The notes below the pieces were generated by a model. It worked only from the letters and a program-made list of their open reading frames with translations. It did not search any database and was not told the origin of the DNA. This document shows positions 35,750 through 48,900 of a stretch of DNA of 64,000 bases, piece by piece (the stretch's first letter is position 1; every line of letters begins with the position of its first letter). This stretch comes from Branchiostoma floridae (Eukaryota; Chordata; Leptocardii; Amphioxiformes; Branchiostomatidae). Both the position numbers and the translations under genes were made by a program. The stretch covers positions 7,068,805 to 7,132,804 of the forward strand of contig NC_049981.1 in NCBI RefSeq assembly GCF_000003815.2. Reading direction: 5' to 3'.

Positions 35750-36975
35750 TGTGTTTTCCGAACAAATCAGTCAACGAGGACTAACGTTACATGTGATGTT
35801 GTAATGAGGTTGCGCTACTCGTGCTGACACCTTTTTCACTAATTAAGGGGTGCCTACTAGTAATAGAATTTAGACGAAATTTACGGAATTTATAACATCT
35901 ACGACTTAGAAATATACGAATTATACGTGATTTTTGTAATGTAAACTTATTGTAAGAATTGTATGTATTCTTGAAATTAGTATGAACTCCGTTATTGTCG
36001 TTTCCTTCTTCTTTCTTACAGTAGTGGAATATTGTAAGAGTTCTGTAAAATATCCCATATACACCTTCTAAATTCCGTATAGCCCTCTTAAATTCATGGA
36101 AAGTCCTATACATTGTATTAGGGTATCAGAGTCCGCCGTATGGATCAAAATTGACTTCTAGCAGTTCAACATATTATTGCAGAAGAAATCACTTATTGCT
36201 GCAGGAATAATATGAATCGCTAGGAGGCATCAATGACATGCGGCTAGTGTCCGGCGGCTAAAGCTTATAATGTGAGTTTCAAGACTTGTCTATAATAAAT
36301 CAAACAGAATAAAGCAAAAATACACAAACGGATCTTATAACCGATCTTTAATGCGAGTGCAAGCGATTACAAAAAAAAAAGAACTTTTATCGCTAACAAT
36401 GGAAGATATCTGCAAGTATCATTAATATTTTGTCTCCTTTGCATCGAGGTGTTAAGGCACTCGCATGTTGTACAATATTCCAAATAAAGATAAACGACAG
36501 ATTTCTGCAACTTTCCCAATTATGACAGTCTTACTACTGATGCGAGCGTGCGGATAAAAAGTTTGGCAAAGACAAAAAAAGTTTCTTCATCATATCATCA
36601 TCATCAACAACCGGCTGGGGAGCATTCGATCATGAATTTCATCATATAATCTAACTGGTGACTAGACATCATACAGACCAGGTATACCGAACAATACATT
36701 TTTTCCGTTTTGTTCTTTCATATCTTCTTCTCTGACTTTGGTATTTGACGTTACTTCGATATTCTATGACATAAAGTACGTATAAAATAATCTTTTCCCT
36801 ATTGTTTTTCTTTCTATTAAATTTACGGCATATATGTGCTCATTTTACAGCTTCTTTGTACTACAGTTTGTTCGAAAAAAAAATTGGGTGGAAACGGATC
36901 CCTAAATTCATAAATGGATTGTCCCTATATTTACATGTCACATTTTGCGGCATAACTGTCGTAAATCCAGACAAC
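35750..36975. other. 5' flank of MECR
   Basis: No gene was recognised. The last ~150 bp before the MECR start codon presumably hold the promoter and 5' UTR. No TATA or initiator can be assigned. A poly-A stretch lies near 36370, and the region is AT-rich. Confidence 0.4.
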
Positions 36976-39900
36976 ATGGCCGGCGCACGACTTTCTGTTT
37001 CGGTGTCCAGGCTGTTTAGAAGATTGGAGCCGCTTTTCTCGTCCCGCCACTACTGTAGCCTCGCCAGTCCGTGTGCGGTCTCCTACAGTCAGTACGGAGA
37101 GCCTAGCAAAGTCCTCAGGTTTGATTCCACTCCGGTTTCTGTAATACTTGGCAGAATGACCCGGGGGAGGGGGGCACCATTGCTTTCCATATATTTCTGA
37201 CAGCGCCCACGTGTGTGATCATGAAGAACGAGGACATAGATTATGCAGCTTGTACCGACAATTCATGAAGAATACGTACAGTTCTGTTGACTTAAGTCAA
37301 CGCTATGGCAATGTTATGTTCTGTTCTGGGGCCCCACAAATCTGTTGATAAAATTATGCGGCACTAAAGTCACACTGCCTTAATTTTGTATAACGTTATA
37401 ACGTTACATCATCATCATGGGTTACCCCCATATAACCCCGCAAGGGGCAAAGTAGGGGGGGAGCTGAGGTCCCGGGTTAGGGCGGGCAGCCCTCCTGCCT
37501 GGCGCGGAAGCTCTCAACTGTGGGAGCACTTACTACCGCACCAGGCAGGGAATTCCACTCCGGAATTGTTCTAGGAAAATATGAGTACTTGTATGTGTCT
37601 GTTCTTGCAAAGATTGGTTTGTACTTATGTTGATGGCTGCCTCGGGTTCGCCCTTGGGTCGGAATCAGTAGGTTCTGTGTGTCTATGTTAATCTTGTTGT
37701 TAACTAACTTATAAAAGAAGGTGAGGCGGGCGTTCCTCCTCCTTTCGGAGAGAGGACGCCACTGCAGGTCATTGAGCATTTGTGTCACGCTGCTAGTCTG
37801 CCGGTAGTCATTGAGGGTCACTCGGGCTGCCCTGCGCTGGACGGCCTCCACCGCCTGTATCCCTTTGTTGGTGTACGGGTCCCAGACGGTGGCACTATAT
37901 TCCAAGTGGGGCCGTACCAGCGCTTTGTAACAAGTGGCCTTGACCCTGGATGGACAATGGGTCAAGTTGCGCCGAATGACCCCTAGGACCTTACCAGCTT
38001 TGCTAGTGGCGTGGTTGATATGGGTGTCCCACCGCAAATCGTCGGACAGTTGTACTCCAAGATAGGGGTGGGACTTAACACCGGTGAAGGCTTCTTCACA
38101 GAGGGAGTACTGTGTTAAGATGGGGTGCTTCTTACGGGTGATATGGAGGATGTGGCATTTAGAGGGGTTGAACGACATAAGCCAACGATTTTGCCATTCT
38201 GTTAACGCATCGAGGTCAGACTGCAGATCTTGAGCATCAGAAGGCTTGCTGATAGTTCGATAAATCAAGCAATCGTCAGCAAATAGCCGAACATGTGAGT
38301 CTACGGAATCGGGTAGGTCATTAATGTAGAGCAGGAAGAGCAGAGGGCCTAAAACAGTACCCTGCGGAACTCCAGAGGTGACCTTAACAGCTTTAGATGT
38401 TCCACCGTCAAAGACGACCCTCTGGGTTCTCTCCGTAAGGAAGGCCCTAAGCCAAGACTGAAGTAGGCCAGAAATGCCATAGTGCTCGAGCTTGCTCAGC
38501 AGACGTTCGTGAGGCACTGTATCGAATGCCTTCCTAAAGTCAAGCACCGCGGCATCGACCTGTTTGTTCTGGTCCATGTTTTTGGCCAGGTCTTGGAGGG
38601 TTAGCACCAGCTGGCTCTCGCAGGACAGACCCTTCCTGAAGCCGTGTTGCGCTGGGGACAGAATGCCATGAGTGTCTAGATGTTTCATCATGTGGCTGTG
38701 CACGATATGTTCGAGCACTTTACCACAGACCGATGTCAGAGACACCGGCCTATAGTTTGCAGGCAAGGTTCTGTCCCCCTTTTTGAAGATTGGAGCGATG
38801 TTAGCTGTTCTCCAATCTTCAGGAACATCTCCCGTGGATATTGACTGGGAGAATATGACCTGTAATATTGGCGCAATTTGTTCGGCTACAGTCTTCAGGA
38901 GGCGATTTGGTATTCCGTCTGGTCCTGTGGCCTTGCTGGGGTTAAGACAGGAGAGCTGTTTGGCTACCCCCTCCACTGTGATGTTAAGGGAGGGGATAGT
39001 TGGAGCTTTGGGTTCACCAAGGGTAGGAACGGTGGTCTTATCCTCCCTGGTAAACACTGACTCAAACTGGGCCCCCAGTGCATCGGCTTTTTCTTTGGGG
39101 TCAGATGTTAGCACCCCCTGATGTCTTAGGGCCGACGCACCAGTAGAGTCTTGTCTGATGGATTTGACATAGCTCCAAAAGGCCTTGGGATTTTCCTCGA
39201 TGTTAGACTCCAGATAGTTGGAGACGTAATCCCTGTGGGCCTTCCTAACTCTCTGCTTAACTCCCTTCCTACACCTCTTGAACTTTGCCCAGGCTTCACT
39301 GGAGTTGGACCTCCTAGCCTTGGAAAAAAGTTCAGACCGCTTACGCATAGCTTTGCGAATCTGGGGAGTTATCCAAGGTTTGTTGGATTGTGGCCTCACT
39401 TTTTTCCTGGGGACATGCTTATTGGCAGCACCACTAACGGCTGCCTTAAACAGCTCCCAGTTTTCTGAGGCAGTATTGTGCTGAGCCTGGTCTGCGAACT
39501 CTCGGCTGTATGTTACCATATCCTGTTGGAGTGCATCGATGTTAGCTTTCCTCTCCTCCACAGGTACTCTCACCTCTCAAATAAACGTACCGGTACGTTT
39601 ATTTTTTTCCGCCTCAGAATCCACCCGGTACGTCCTTATTTTAGACGGTACGTTTATTTTTTTTTCAAATTTGGGCTTTTTTGACTAACCAGGGAACTCA
39701 CAAATATTGAAAGTTGGAATTTTCTGCCCATATTTCCGCAGTATTTTTGCTCAAAATTCACTAAATCTATCTAAAAAGTATCATTTTCCTTACGTAAATC
39801 TGTTGTTTACATTGTTGAAAGTTGCCGACAGTCAGTAGTGTCGCGTGCAGGGGCCTGCTCAGAGACCAACGCCCCCCGAAGGGCGGAGTTTTCTTGAGAG

Positions 39901-42900
39901 AAGCAGCTTGAGAGCTTTTCCGGCAAAAGTCTCAAATTACCCACTAGCTTGATTTCACATTAACCAGCAAGTAAATTTAGAAGTGTGCAACTAATCTTGG
40001 ACAAGTAAAAAAAAATCCAATAAAGATATGGAAAGGTTTCAAGTGTGTTCTCTTCGAATTTCCGATGTATTTTAGCTCTGTTTACATTGTTTGAGGCCGG
40101 CAGTGATGCCAGCCCATGTAGGTATGGAGGCGTGTTCCTAATGGAACACGCCTCCAAGGGGGCGGAGTTCTAATAACTCAAGCTTTGTGAGCCGGTGCCG
40201 CCTGTGATCATGGAGCCGGGAAGTCTACTAGGGGTGTGCCGTTGGCATGGGAACCATCACAACATTTCTGTTAGATGTCGCATTCTCAGCAATATGTCGA
40301 TCTTTCCCTGGTAACTTCTACACTAAAATGTATTTCTTTTTACCAACTTGCAGGTAAAGTTGTGGATAGAGAAAAAATTCTAGTTTATGCTGCTTGTGAA
40401 GTTGTAAAACTAAAAGATTATCCTTGCTCCAACAGAGTTCTCAGGTCTCTCATGCATGTAACACTTTTGGGGGAGTGGCTACAGTGCTGAGTCTATGATC
40501 GAAACATTTGGGGAAGTTGTGTTTATTTTGGTTACTACTCCATAACCTTTTCTAAAGATAAACATGGCCAAATAACAATTTACTATTGTCTCTAAGTTTC
40601 CACTCAGTATTTTGAAATACAATATTACAAAATACCCTTTTGTATTTCTATAAATATGGAATCTTTTTCTAACTTGAAATGTGTTCTTTCCCTGCATTCA
40701 AGTGAACTGTTCCCCTAGATAAAAGATGAAGTACAATGAATGGCATGAATGAAAGAGCTCCAACTTGTAGGAATTACACTGGGGATTGCTCTGGAAGGCT
40801 GTAAGAGCTGTCCAGCTTTCTTTCTGAACTGGGGGTTATTTATTTTATAAACATGTACATGTAGTCATGCATAGTCATGTTTGCCAAAAATAATTTTTGC
40901 CATAAGTGTTTTTACAATGTCCAATTAGTTTATTATTTACTTACTACAAATTTTTAAGATGTAAAGGTAAATCTTGAGCTATGAGCTAAGATATGAGCTG
41001 ACAAGTTGCCCAAAATACACCAAAAACCATTGGTACTCAGGCATAAATAAGTAAAAAGAACCTACCTGATCATCTTCTCTTGGACAGAAGTAGTATGGAC
41101 ACAGTTTACATGTCAATTTGGTATTTTTCCGGGGGGTACTTTTATTCCAGGGGGTACTTTTATTAGATTTTGAAGATTTTTCCGGGGGGTACTTTTATTC
41201 CAGGGGGTACTTCTATTTGAGAGGTGAGAGTATATGAGCCGATCTTTATACATGTGTATATATCGGGTGTATTTGCAACGGGTTGAGTAATGGGGCTGAT
41301 TAACGCCTCCTCGAGCACGGGACCCCCATTTTACTTCCCCCCCCCCCAGTAGACGATTTTGTGGAAGTACACTCTGCAAGTGTGAAGATCGGGAGCTACA
41401 GGCATCGCCTGAGGATGGTATCAAAGGTATCAAAGAACTGACCGGACTGTGCGTTGCTTAACTTCCGAGATCGAGGGATTGGGTGTATCCAACATGCCAC
41501 ACGGCCGTAGAATGGCATCCTTGGAGACCCCAAAAGTAATGCAGGAGGGCGAAAACATAAAACTAGGTGCAAAAAAAATTCTGAACCACAACCACATGAC
41601 TACAAATTCAAAGCTGATATTACAAATTGAACCGCAGAACATATATGTATCACGGGAAACAACAAGACTAATAGAGAGGTTTGGTTTGGTTTTAATTAGG
41701 ATCTCCATTAGTGACTTATACATCACTATTCGCCCTGGAGTCCGGGTGAATGGTATTCAATAGATCACTTGAGTGAAGTAAGGAAAGTGAAAGAAGTGCC
41801 TTTCCCAAGGGCACACAATTGGTGACACGGCAGGTTTCAAACTCGGGACCTTTTGGGCCTAAGCCCAATGTGCTTCCAATTGCGCTACAGTACGCGACCT
41901 CACACAAGAGGGTCTACATGGGTGGTCCTGACAATGCTAAATTTGTCATGGCTGACAACGTTTTACGTTAAATTCACGAAGGCCAAGTCAGTGTGGCCTT
42001 ATCTTACCAAAAGTTTCTCTGTTCCAGATTCCTGACAGATGTAGATGTACCTGATGTCCGGGATGACCAGGTGTCAGTCAGGATGCTGGCAGCACCCATC
42101 AACCCTGCTGATATCAACATGATACAAGGTGGGTGGAGTAGATAGTACCTGTGTGTTCTATAGTAACTAGTGTGTGTTTTATAGTAACTAGTGTGTCAAC
42201 ATGTCAGTCAGGATGCTGGCAGCACCCATCAACCCAGCTGATATCAACATGATACAAGGTGGGTGGAGTAGATAGTAACTAGTGTGTGTTTTATAGTAAC
42301 TAGTGTGTGTTCTATAGTAACTAGTGTGTGTTCTATTATAGTAACTAGTGTGTGTTCTATAGTAACTAGTGTGTGTTCTATAGTAACTAGTGTGTGTTCT
42401 ATAGTAACTAGTGTGTGTTCTATAGTAACTAGTGTGTGTTCTATAGTAACTAGTGTGTGTTCTATAGTAACTAGTGTGTGTTCTATAGTAACTAGTGTGT
42501 GTTTTATAGTAACTAGTGTGTTCACATGTCAGTCAGCTCCCATCAACCCAGCTGATATCAACATGATACAAGGTGGGTGGAGTAGATAGTAACTAGTGTG
42601 TTTTATAGTAACTAGTGTGTGTTCTATAGTAAGTAGTGTGTCAACATGTCAGTCAGGATGCTGGCAGCACCCATCAACCCTGCTGATATCAACATGATAC
42701 AAGGTGGGTGGAGTAGATAGTACCTGTGTGTTTTATAGTAACTAGTGTGTCAACATGTCAGTCAGGATGCTGGCATCACCCATCAACCCAGCTGATATCA
42801 ACATGATACAAGGTGGGTGGAGTACATAGTAACTAGTGTGTGTTCTATAGTAACTAGTGTGTTCACATGTCAGTCAGGATGCTGGCAGCACCCATCAACC

Positions 42901-45900
42901 CTGCTGATATCAACATGATACAAGGTGGGTGGAGTAGGTAGTAACTAGTGTGTGTTCTATAGTAACTAGTGTGTGTTCTATAATAGTAACTAGTGTGTTA
43001 ACATGTAAGTCAGGATGCTGGCACAACCCATCAACCCTGCTGATATCAACATGATACAAGGTGGGTGGAGTAGATAGTAACTAGTGTGTGTTTTATAGTA
43101 ACTAGTGTGTGTTCTATAGTAACTAGTGTGTTTACATGTAAGTCAGGATGCTGGCAGCACCCATCAACCCTGCTGATATCAACATGATACAAGGTGGGTG
43201 GACTGAAGGTATCAGGATATTAAATGGGTGGGTCACCGTGGGTACCGATACAGAAAATTTAGTCCAGTTCAGGTTCAGAGGTACAGTTCCGAACCTGAAC
43301 CTGGACCTGATTGTTTGTGAAAACTTCTGAATAGGCAATGTCCAAACAATTGTCCATTTCACTATAAAAATTATGTTCAATGGAGTATCTGACTCCCACT
43401 GGCATTTCAATATTATATCTTCCTGTAAACAATGCCAACTACTTTTTTAATTGGTGAATCACAGCCCACGGGTCAGAAAATAAGTTTAGCAGTTAGTATA
43501 CATGCTGTAGTGTATATGTTTGTGAAAATTAGCATTATGAAATAAGAATACATGGCCATCACAAGATTTGGGAACCTTCATTAGAAATCAGCAACATAGC
43601 AAAAACGGACTGGTTCATTTAAGGAATACTACCAAGGAAAATAACGTGTGGTTGACTTGGGTTGACAACATTTTTTAAATGATGATCTTTATTTGCATGT
43701 TCATGCCCACATGGTCTAAATGCAGTTCATCAAAAACAAAGATGAAATTATAGTATTACCAAAAACAGTTACTAGTAAGCAACTTCACATGCCACTACTA
43801 GTACTAGTACATCTACATGTACATCATGTGCATGTGTATCTTATATCTTGTATCGCTAAATCTATCATTCACAAACACAAAAAAAGCTCATAAAGCTACT
43901 CTCATGTCCCAAATAAACATACCCCCCGGAATAAACATACCCCCCGGACAAATCCTCAAAATCTAATAAACATACCCCCCGGAATAAACATACCCCCCGG
44001 AAAATACCAAATTGACATGTAAACTGTGTCTATGTCCAAGGGAAAGAAGATGATAAGCAGGTAGGTTCTTTTTATGTACTTATACCTGAGTACAATATAT
44101 CAGTGTTGTATAGAAGGGAACAGAATAACAAATGATATCTTGTTCGAATTATAATTATTATATTTTCTCCATTTTGTAAGAAAAGGTAACGTTAGTATTA
44201 GATCTAGTATATAAAACATGAAGTTATAATTTATCCCCATTGTTGAAAAATTGGGCATACTGTAGGTTCCCCGGCATGACCTCTAACCGGGGGCCAATGG
44301 TGCTTTCAAATTCAACAAGTGAAAATTTACATGATACATAGGCATTTTCTACTTGGAACTTGAAGCAAGTACTAGTAATCAAGGACTTAAAATTACTGAC
44401 ATATCATTAAGATCATTTGAGATAGCTGCAAGTACTCAACCACATTTTCTTTAGACATTACCACCAATTAAAACAAATGTCACCTCCTTGTCGGCACAAA
44501 ATAGGGTTTGTTCATAAACTCTTGTTCAGTAGTGCCGACAAGGAGGTTCATGTGCCGAAAACAAAGTTTTTGTGAGAATTCGTCTGTAAAAGTAGTTCAG
44601 CATCTCAGGCCCAAAATACCATCAAAATACATATTATATTTTGACACTAGAAACCATAAAAATGAGAAAATCTTACAATAATTTTTGAAAATCAAAACTT
44701 TGAAAACATAAAAAGCATTCTGGGTCCATTATTAACCCAAAATACGATCTTTTTGACGCGTTTACGGCATCATTTTAAAGATCCGAATCTTGTAAACACA
44801 ATCAGGTGCTAGTTTTAGTGTCACAGCATGTTACACATGGCAGCCATGTTGGATCGGTTTGGAACAAGTTTTCAGCTATATTTACGAGCTCGTACTTACC
44901 GACGATTTCCTGCCGTTTTGGAGAATTTGCGGCCTGAAAACTCATATCACAAGGGAATCAAGGATCTAGTTGTTGTTTTTACGTCCATTATTTACTATGT
45001 GAAAGAATTTTTCTTCCGACTCGCTGCCGATAGCGCATTGAACCACACGGTCGAAATGACATGACGATGTAAACAGAGACTTTAACAGTTGTTTATAAAA
45101 CATTGTGACTCAAAACGTCAGTGTGGCGTCTTATTTTCTCAAAATAATAACATTTACTTTGTAGCGTCATAAGAGTAATATAGCGAGATCGACCGATACG
45201 AGTACCGCGTAAATGTTTGGGTCATAGCGGTGGGGGGGAAATTATCCGCGCCGCTAATCGACCAAAAAATGGTGAATTTTGAGCAAAAATACCGCGGAAA
45301 TAAGGTTAGAAAAACCCACATTTTCATTATTTCAGGGGTCCCTGGTCCAATTAAAAAAAATCAATAAACGTACCGGGTGGATTTCGTGGCTGAAAAAATA
45401 AACGTCCCGGTACGTTTATTTGGGACATGAGAGTATACATGCTACCACCATATCTTACATATGTTAACACTAACTGTTTACCAAACAATTCAGCATTTAA
45501 AACTATGCTACAACTTGATTCAGATGAAAAGATTTCATTCCTCTTCTACCTGCTGCCTAACCTTGTAACTAACACAAATAAGTACACTGAAGAGCTATTC
45601 TTCCACTAGTCATGACAGATACGACGGATGCTATGTACAGTATTTACAAGTTCATTGTACTGAGGAAATATTCCTAGCTCTTTTTGACAAACACAATGAA
45701 CATTGGACAATAGCTTAATGTCCCATCCTAGGGACTGCAACCCTTTCCGGTAGCATGCTTGTGGACCGTGAGGGATGCAGCCAGATTCGAACTCTCTGGT
45801 CTCAGAGTCAGAGGCATGGCCGTTAACCACTGGTCTAAGCACACTCTCTAGAGAACTGGCAGCCATTAACAGATACATCATTATGCTATAGGTGTCACAT

Positions 45901-48900
45901 AGCAACATTATTCTGTTACATCTAACTTTCAATCCTTCCATACTCAGGATCAGAAGTTGCTGAATATGTTGATCTGACACTTCCAGGTATCAGTTACCAC
46001 CACCTGCCCCTGTGGTGTCATGGCAACAGCGCACGGCTCGGTCATGTCTGTAGTGATGTGTTTGAGGAATCTCCCTGTCTTGTCAAACATCTCCAAACGC
46101 CTGTTTCCCATGTCTGCCACGATGATGTTACCCAAACTGTCCGTACAGATGCCATGGGGATTCTTCAGCTGACCTTCACCACTTCCTTCGCTTCCAAACT
46201 TGAACAGAAACTGTCCGTCCTGATTGTGTACATGGATACAGTGTCCAACACAGTTTGACACAAGAATGTTTCCTTCATGGTCAGTAGTGACATACAGTTT
46301 ATGTATGTTGCAACAATCCAGTTGTTGTATGTTTACAGTTCTCACAAGTGTCCCGTCTGGTCTTAAAACGTGCACTTCAAGTTGATAGTAGTTTTGTGAA
46401 TGTAAATGTGTAATGAGGATATGGTTATTCCTGATATCTACAGTAACCCCTCTACTAGTATCAGATATCCCAGGGGGTAGTTCAATCCTTCTCAGCACCC
46501 TTCCTTGCTTGGTATACTGCACAACAAATGGTAACCCCACCACCCACAGGTTCCCCTCTCCGTCCATTGTTACATCTTGACAGTCCATCTCTTCCACTGG
46601 AAACTGGCGGACAAATGTTCCCTGCAGGGTAAAGACTTGGATTCTGGGACTAGGCGTAGGCCTATAGCTGTAAAGTTCAGGGATTCTCTTACTAGAGTCT
46701 GCCACAAAGATTTCCCCTTCATCTGACACTGTAACTCCAGTGGGATAATCAAACTCACCTGATTCTATGCCCCTTCTTCCGAATCTGAACCTTCTAAACT
46801 GGCCCTCACATTGTCTTTGATTGCCATGTTGATGACCTGTGCCCTTTGCTGCAGCATCTCCAGATGCAGGTGCTGCTAAGATTGGTATAGGTGCTGCTGG
46901 CATTGGTGCAGGTGCTGCTAGAATTGGTGCAGCTGGTGCTAGGATTGGTGCAGGTGCTGCTGGGATTGGTCCAAATGGGAGAGGCTGTCCCACCCACACA
47001 AGTCCCAACAGTGGCTCTGGAATGCTTGCCGGACCAAAAACAGCAGAGTGTGTTTGTACGGGTTCAGAAGTTGGTACTACTTTTGCTTCAGCTCTGTACC
47101 TTTCAACAACCAAAATGGTTTCCTGGCTCAGAAAGCCACTTCCTTCCTGCTCCATCTCTTGTTCTGCTCGATCGCAGGCAGCAGACAGTTCCTTGACATC
47201 TGCCAACACTCTGTTTCTGACCCTCTGTATCTTATCCAAGTTGTTCCTGTGATTTTCCTCCACTGTTGACAAGAGGTGGTCTTTTCTCTCAGTGATTTTC
47301 TGTACCATATGGTTATATTCCTGAATGATACTGTCGTCGGTCTGCCTTTTCTGTTCATTCAAAGTCTTCTCTTTTTCCCTCAGACCTTGGATATATCTGG
47401 AATAAGTCTCTAGGATGTCCCTTCCATCAGCGACCAAGACTTGGGCACTAGCTCTCCTTTCTTCTTCTGAGACTTTTTCAAGACTTGCAGTAGGATGTCC
47501 ACGTGCACTGTGGTGTTTTTCACAACACTCGTTACAGACTGGTATATGACACTGTTGACAATACAGGTTTAGATTCTCAGAGTGGTGAAAGATGCACCTT
47601 CTCCCAGACTGGGGTTGCCTTGTCGCTTCCTGTGACACAGTTGCCTGATTTTTTAGTTTTTCACATAGACTTCTAACAAGATGGTTGTCTGGTAAACCTG
47701 TGACCCCCTGGGGTGGCAGCCTGACCTGCCGACAACAGTTTGGACACTGTAGAGGTATTTTCTTCCCTGCAAGGTCCTGTAGACAGTCCTGACAGAAGGT
47801 GTGCTGACAGGGCAGAACCTTGGGCCTGGTGAACAGCTCCAGGCAGATGCTGCAGGTCAGTTCTTCACGGATTTGTTCCCCCAGAGTCGACTGTGCAGCC
47901 GCCATTTTGATGCCCTTCACAAGCTTGTGACATTGGTCTTCTTGTGTTACATTACTGTTTGGTGGGCTATGAATGCCACTGTGTATATATATGCTTGCAC
48001 CTTATTGTTTACACAGATCACGTTTCTTACTTCTCAATGGTGCAACTTGTGTTTTTCATGGCTGATTGCAATGCTTCACAAACTGCTAGGTGGCATTGCT
48101 ACACAGCTGACCAATAATTATGTGTGTCTTATATAGGAGTATACCCAATCAACCCCCCTCCCAGCTGTCATCATCATCATTTTTCGTACTGCTGAGCCGG
48201 ATTATTAGCAGTGTCACACCTGGAATGTTAGACTAATGTGCTAGGTGGCATTGCTGCACTACTGACAAATAACTCTTTGCTTCCTACAGGAGTGTACCCG
48301 ATCAAACCCCCCCTCCCAGCAGTAGGGGGTAATGAGGGGGTAGGAGAGGTGGTGTCCGTTGGTTTACAGGTGTCAGACTTACAGCCAGGAGACTGGGTCA
48401 TCCCAGCAGACTCAGGCTGGGGTAGGTATAATTAATAAGTGTCATAATCATATCCTATGATGGCACAATCTTAGGCTCCATTTCAATGGTGTAAAAAGTC
48501 ATTATACTCTACTACTTAACTGTATTTTGATGTTTTACATGTTGTTTAAAGTGCATGCTTTCTTCTAAACCACTGTGGTCATGAGTGAGTGAGTGAGTGA
48601 GTGAGTGAGTGAGTTCGTGCGTGAGTGAGAGTGAGTGAGTGAGTGAGTGAGTTTGTGAGTGAGTGAGTGAGTGAGTGAGTGAGTGAGTGAGTGAGTGAGT
48701 GAGTGAGTGAGTGACTTTCTTTCTTCTATATTACACACGGGAAAGGTATGATAATGTATCACTTGGTTGTCGTACGGTATATTGAAATAGGGATAGTTAG
48801 TTGACTTTAAAAGTTTGATTCAGATTCCAAATTTCAGATTGATTACTTTCTCTTCCAAAGTGTTATCTCTTGCCAAGGTTGATTTCTGTAATTTCATTCA

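Noticed and set aside
42244-42589. Repeating HTLVTIE / CSIVTSV frames of about 95-100 codons
   Set aside because: They are translations of the 21-bp minisatellite in MECR intron 2.
42203-43205. Spaced direct repeats that could look like a CRISPR-type array
   Set aside because: The repeats are copies of a spliced exon plus minisatellite in animal DNA; the spacers are themselves repetitive.
46839-47252. Plus-strand Ala/Gly-rich frames opposite the TRIM gene
   Set aside because: They are shadows of the Ala/Pro-coding tandem segment on the minus strand.
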